Shown one piece after another: positions 4,413 through 5,077 of a stretch of 5,077 nt of DNA (the first letter of the stretch is position 1; each line of letters opens with the position of its first letter). The notes under the pieces were generated by a model. The model had not been told where the DNA came from, searched no databases, and saw only the letters and a program-made list of their open reading frames with translations. Source of the stretch: Methanobacteriota archaeon (lineage in GTDB: Archaea > Thermoplasmatota > Poseidoniia > Poseidoniales > Poseidoniaceae); assembly GCA_002727485.1 (NCBI GenBank), contig PBXE01000031.1:1-5077 (forward strand). Reading direction: 5' to 3'. The position numbers were made by a program, and so were the translations under genes.

Positions 4413-5077
4413 ATGGAGGCTTCGAAGGCTTGGGGCGAACGATGGTCTAGTAACGGGCTTCCAATGGCTAGAACCTACATGGAAGTAGTATGCCGAAAAC
4501 AAACCCTTGTCTGTCTTGCCGCTGATAGGAAAACCATGGCTGGATTAAATCAATTATTAGATGAGGTCGGGCCATATATTGCTGCTCTTAAGACGCATGT
4601 CGATTTAATCGATGATTGGTCCAAGGAGGGCTGGAGTGATTTTTGTAAAAAGGCTCAGGAAATGGATTTGCTAATTTTTGAAGATAGAAAATTCGCTGAT
4701 ATTGGTAAAATTAGTCGTGACCAGATGGGAGGGGTTTATGATATTAGAAACTGGGCTGATATAGTAACTGCGCATTTAATTTCAGGTGCCGATATTGTAG
4801 ATGGTTTACAGTCTGCCTGGGATGATGTTGGGCGAAATGGTGGCGTTTTACTTCTCGCTCAAATGTCTAGCCGTGGGAATTTACTATCTCCGGAATATAC
4901 CGATAAAGTCGTAAAAGTAGGTTCAAGCCATGATGGTGTTTTTGGTTTCATTGGAAATGGTTCAAAGCCTGATGATTTAGCCCAACTACGTAGCAAAGTG
5001 GGTGAGGGGAAATTAATCTGGACGCCGGGGGTAAATTTAGCCGTAGGAGATGGGGAAATGGGACAAAGATATGGTTC
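4413..5077 (+). CDS. pyrF: Orotidine 5'-phosphate decarboxylase, eukaryote-type, 3' end cut by window
   Basis: This enzyme converts OMP to UMP, the last step of de novo pyrimidine synthesis, in the cytoplasm. The window holds 221 codons of a protein of about 265. The pattern matches the eukaryotic (yeast Ura3, C-terminal half of human UMPS) class: CLAAD with Asp38, LKTHVD with Lys60, LIFEDRKFADIG (87-98) with Asp91, Lys93 and Asp96, then MSSRG (151-155), a WTPGV (203-207) and GDGEMGQRY with Gln218. Lys60, Asp91, Lys93 and Asp96 correspond to the yeast catalytic Lys59-Asp91-Lys93-Asp96 set. The final strand with the phosphate-binding Arg (VGRG in homologs) lies beyond the right edge. The ATG at 4413 is the first in frame after a TAG at 4395-4397; Met18 (4464) and Met23 (4479) are alternatives. 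The enzyme is not fused to orotate phosphoribosyltransferase on the N-terminal side, unlike in animals and plants. It is transcribed divergently from the hydrolase. Confidence 0.95.
   Translation, partial: MEASKAWGERWSSNGLPMARTYMEVVCRKQTLVCLAADRKTMAGLNQLLDEVGPYIAALKTHVDLIDDWSKEGWSDFCKKAQEMDLLIFEDRKFADIGKISRDQMGGVYDIRNWADIVTAHLISGADIVDGLQSAWDDVGRNGGVLLLAQMSSRGNLLSPEYTDKVVKVGSSHDGVFGFIGNGSKPDDLAQLRSKVGEGKLIWTPGVNLAVGDGEMGQRYG

Noticed and set aside
4384..4488. ATG at 4384 opening a 34-codon frame across the pyrF start
   Set aside because: It is out of frame with pyrF, ends at a TAG inside it, and reads as an unstructured Arg/Ser/Thr-rich peptide. A leader-peptide role is possible in principle but unsupported.

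Overview
The window (about 40% G+C by eye) looks like a piece of an uncultured planktonic archaeal genome, most likely Marine Group II/III Euryarchaeota (Poseidoniales and relatives). The clues are indirect: a helix-turn-helix protein fused to a CBS pair (an architecture common in archaea), a secreted lipoprotein hydrolase with a 'LSGCFG' lipobox followed by an acidic tail, short AT-rich promoters without clear Shine-Dalgarno sites, and tight gene packing. No rRNA or taxonomic marker is present, so the placement is an inference.

Layout: (1) Positions 1-149 hold no securely callable gene. A minus-strand frame is open from 129 off the left edge, and there is a possible U-rich terminator for the genes to its right. 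(2) On the minus strand, a GSII-type (eukaryote/Rhizobium GlnII-like) glutamine synthetase (449-1456) is followed 47 bp later by a small two-helix membrane protein of the DUF2892/YgaP-like family (150-401). (3) A 250-270 bp AT-rich divergent intergenic region separates glnA from a plus-strand pair. It carries a perfect 12-bp direct repeat and two CG-alternating blocks. (4) The plus-strand pair is a 71-residue Met-rich protein of unknown family (1729-1944) whose stop overlaps the start of an XRE-type HTH protein with two CBS domains (1941-2504). (5) A minus-strand CocE/NonD (X-Pro dipeptidyl-peptidase S15-like) alpha/beta hydrolase lipoprotein (2505-4310) ends exactly where the regulator ends, with no intergenic base. 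(6) A roughly 100 bp divergent promoter region leads to a plus-strand, eukaryote-type orotidine 5'-phosphate decarboxylase (4413 to the right edge, C-terminus missing). No gene-free stretch exceeds about 270 bp.

How the genes may work together: glutamine synthetase makes glutamine, which feeds the start of pyrimidine synthesis, and OMP decarboxylase catalyses its last step to UMP. However, the two genes are in separate transcription units, so no joint operon is implied. The most suggestive arrangement is the divergent pair of glnA and the HTH-CBS regulator with its small partner. CBS pairs commonly bind adenine nucleotides, so a regulator tying ammonia assimilation to adenylate state is a reasonable but untested hypothesis. 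The hydrolase fits a cell that degrades peptides or esters at its surface. I see no CRISPR array, insertion sequence, tRNA or defence system.
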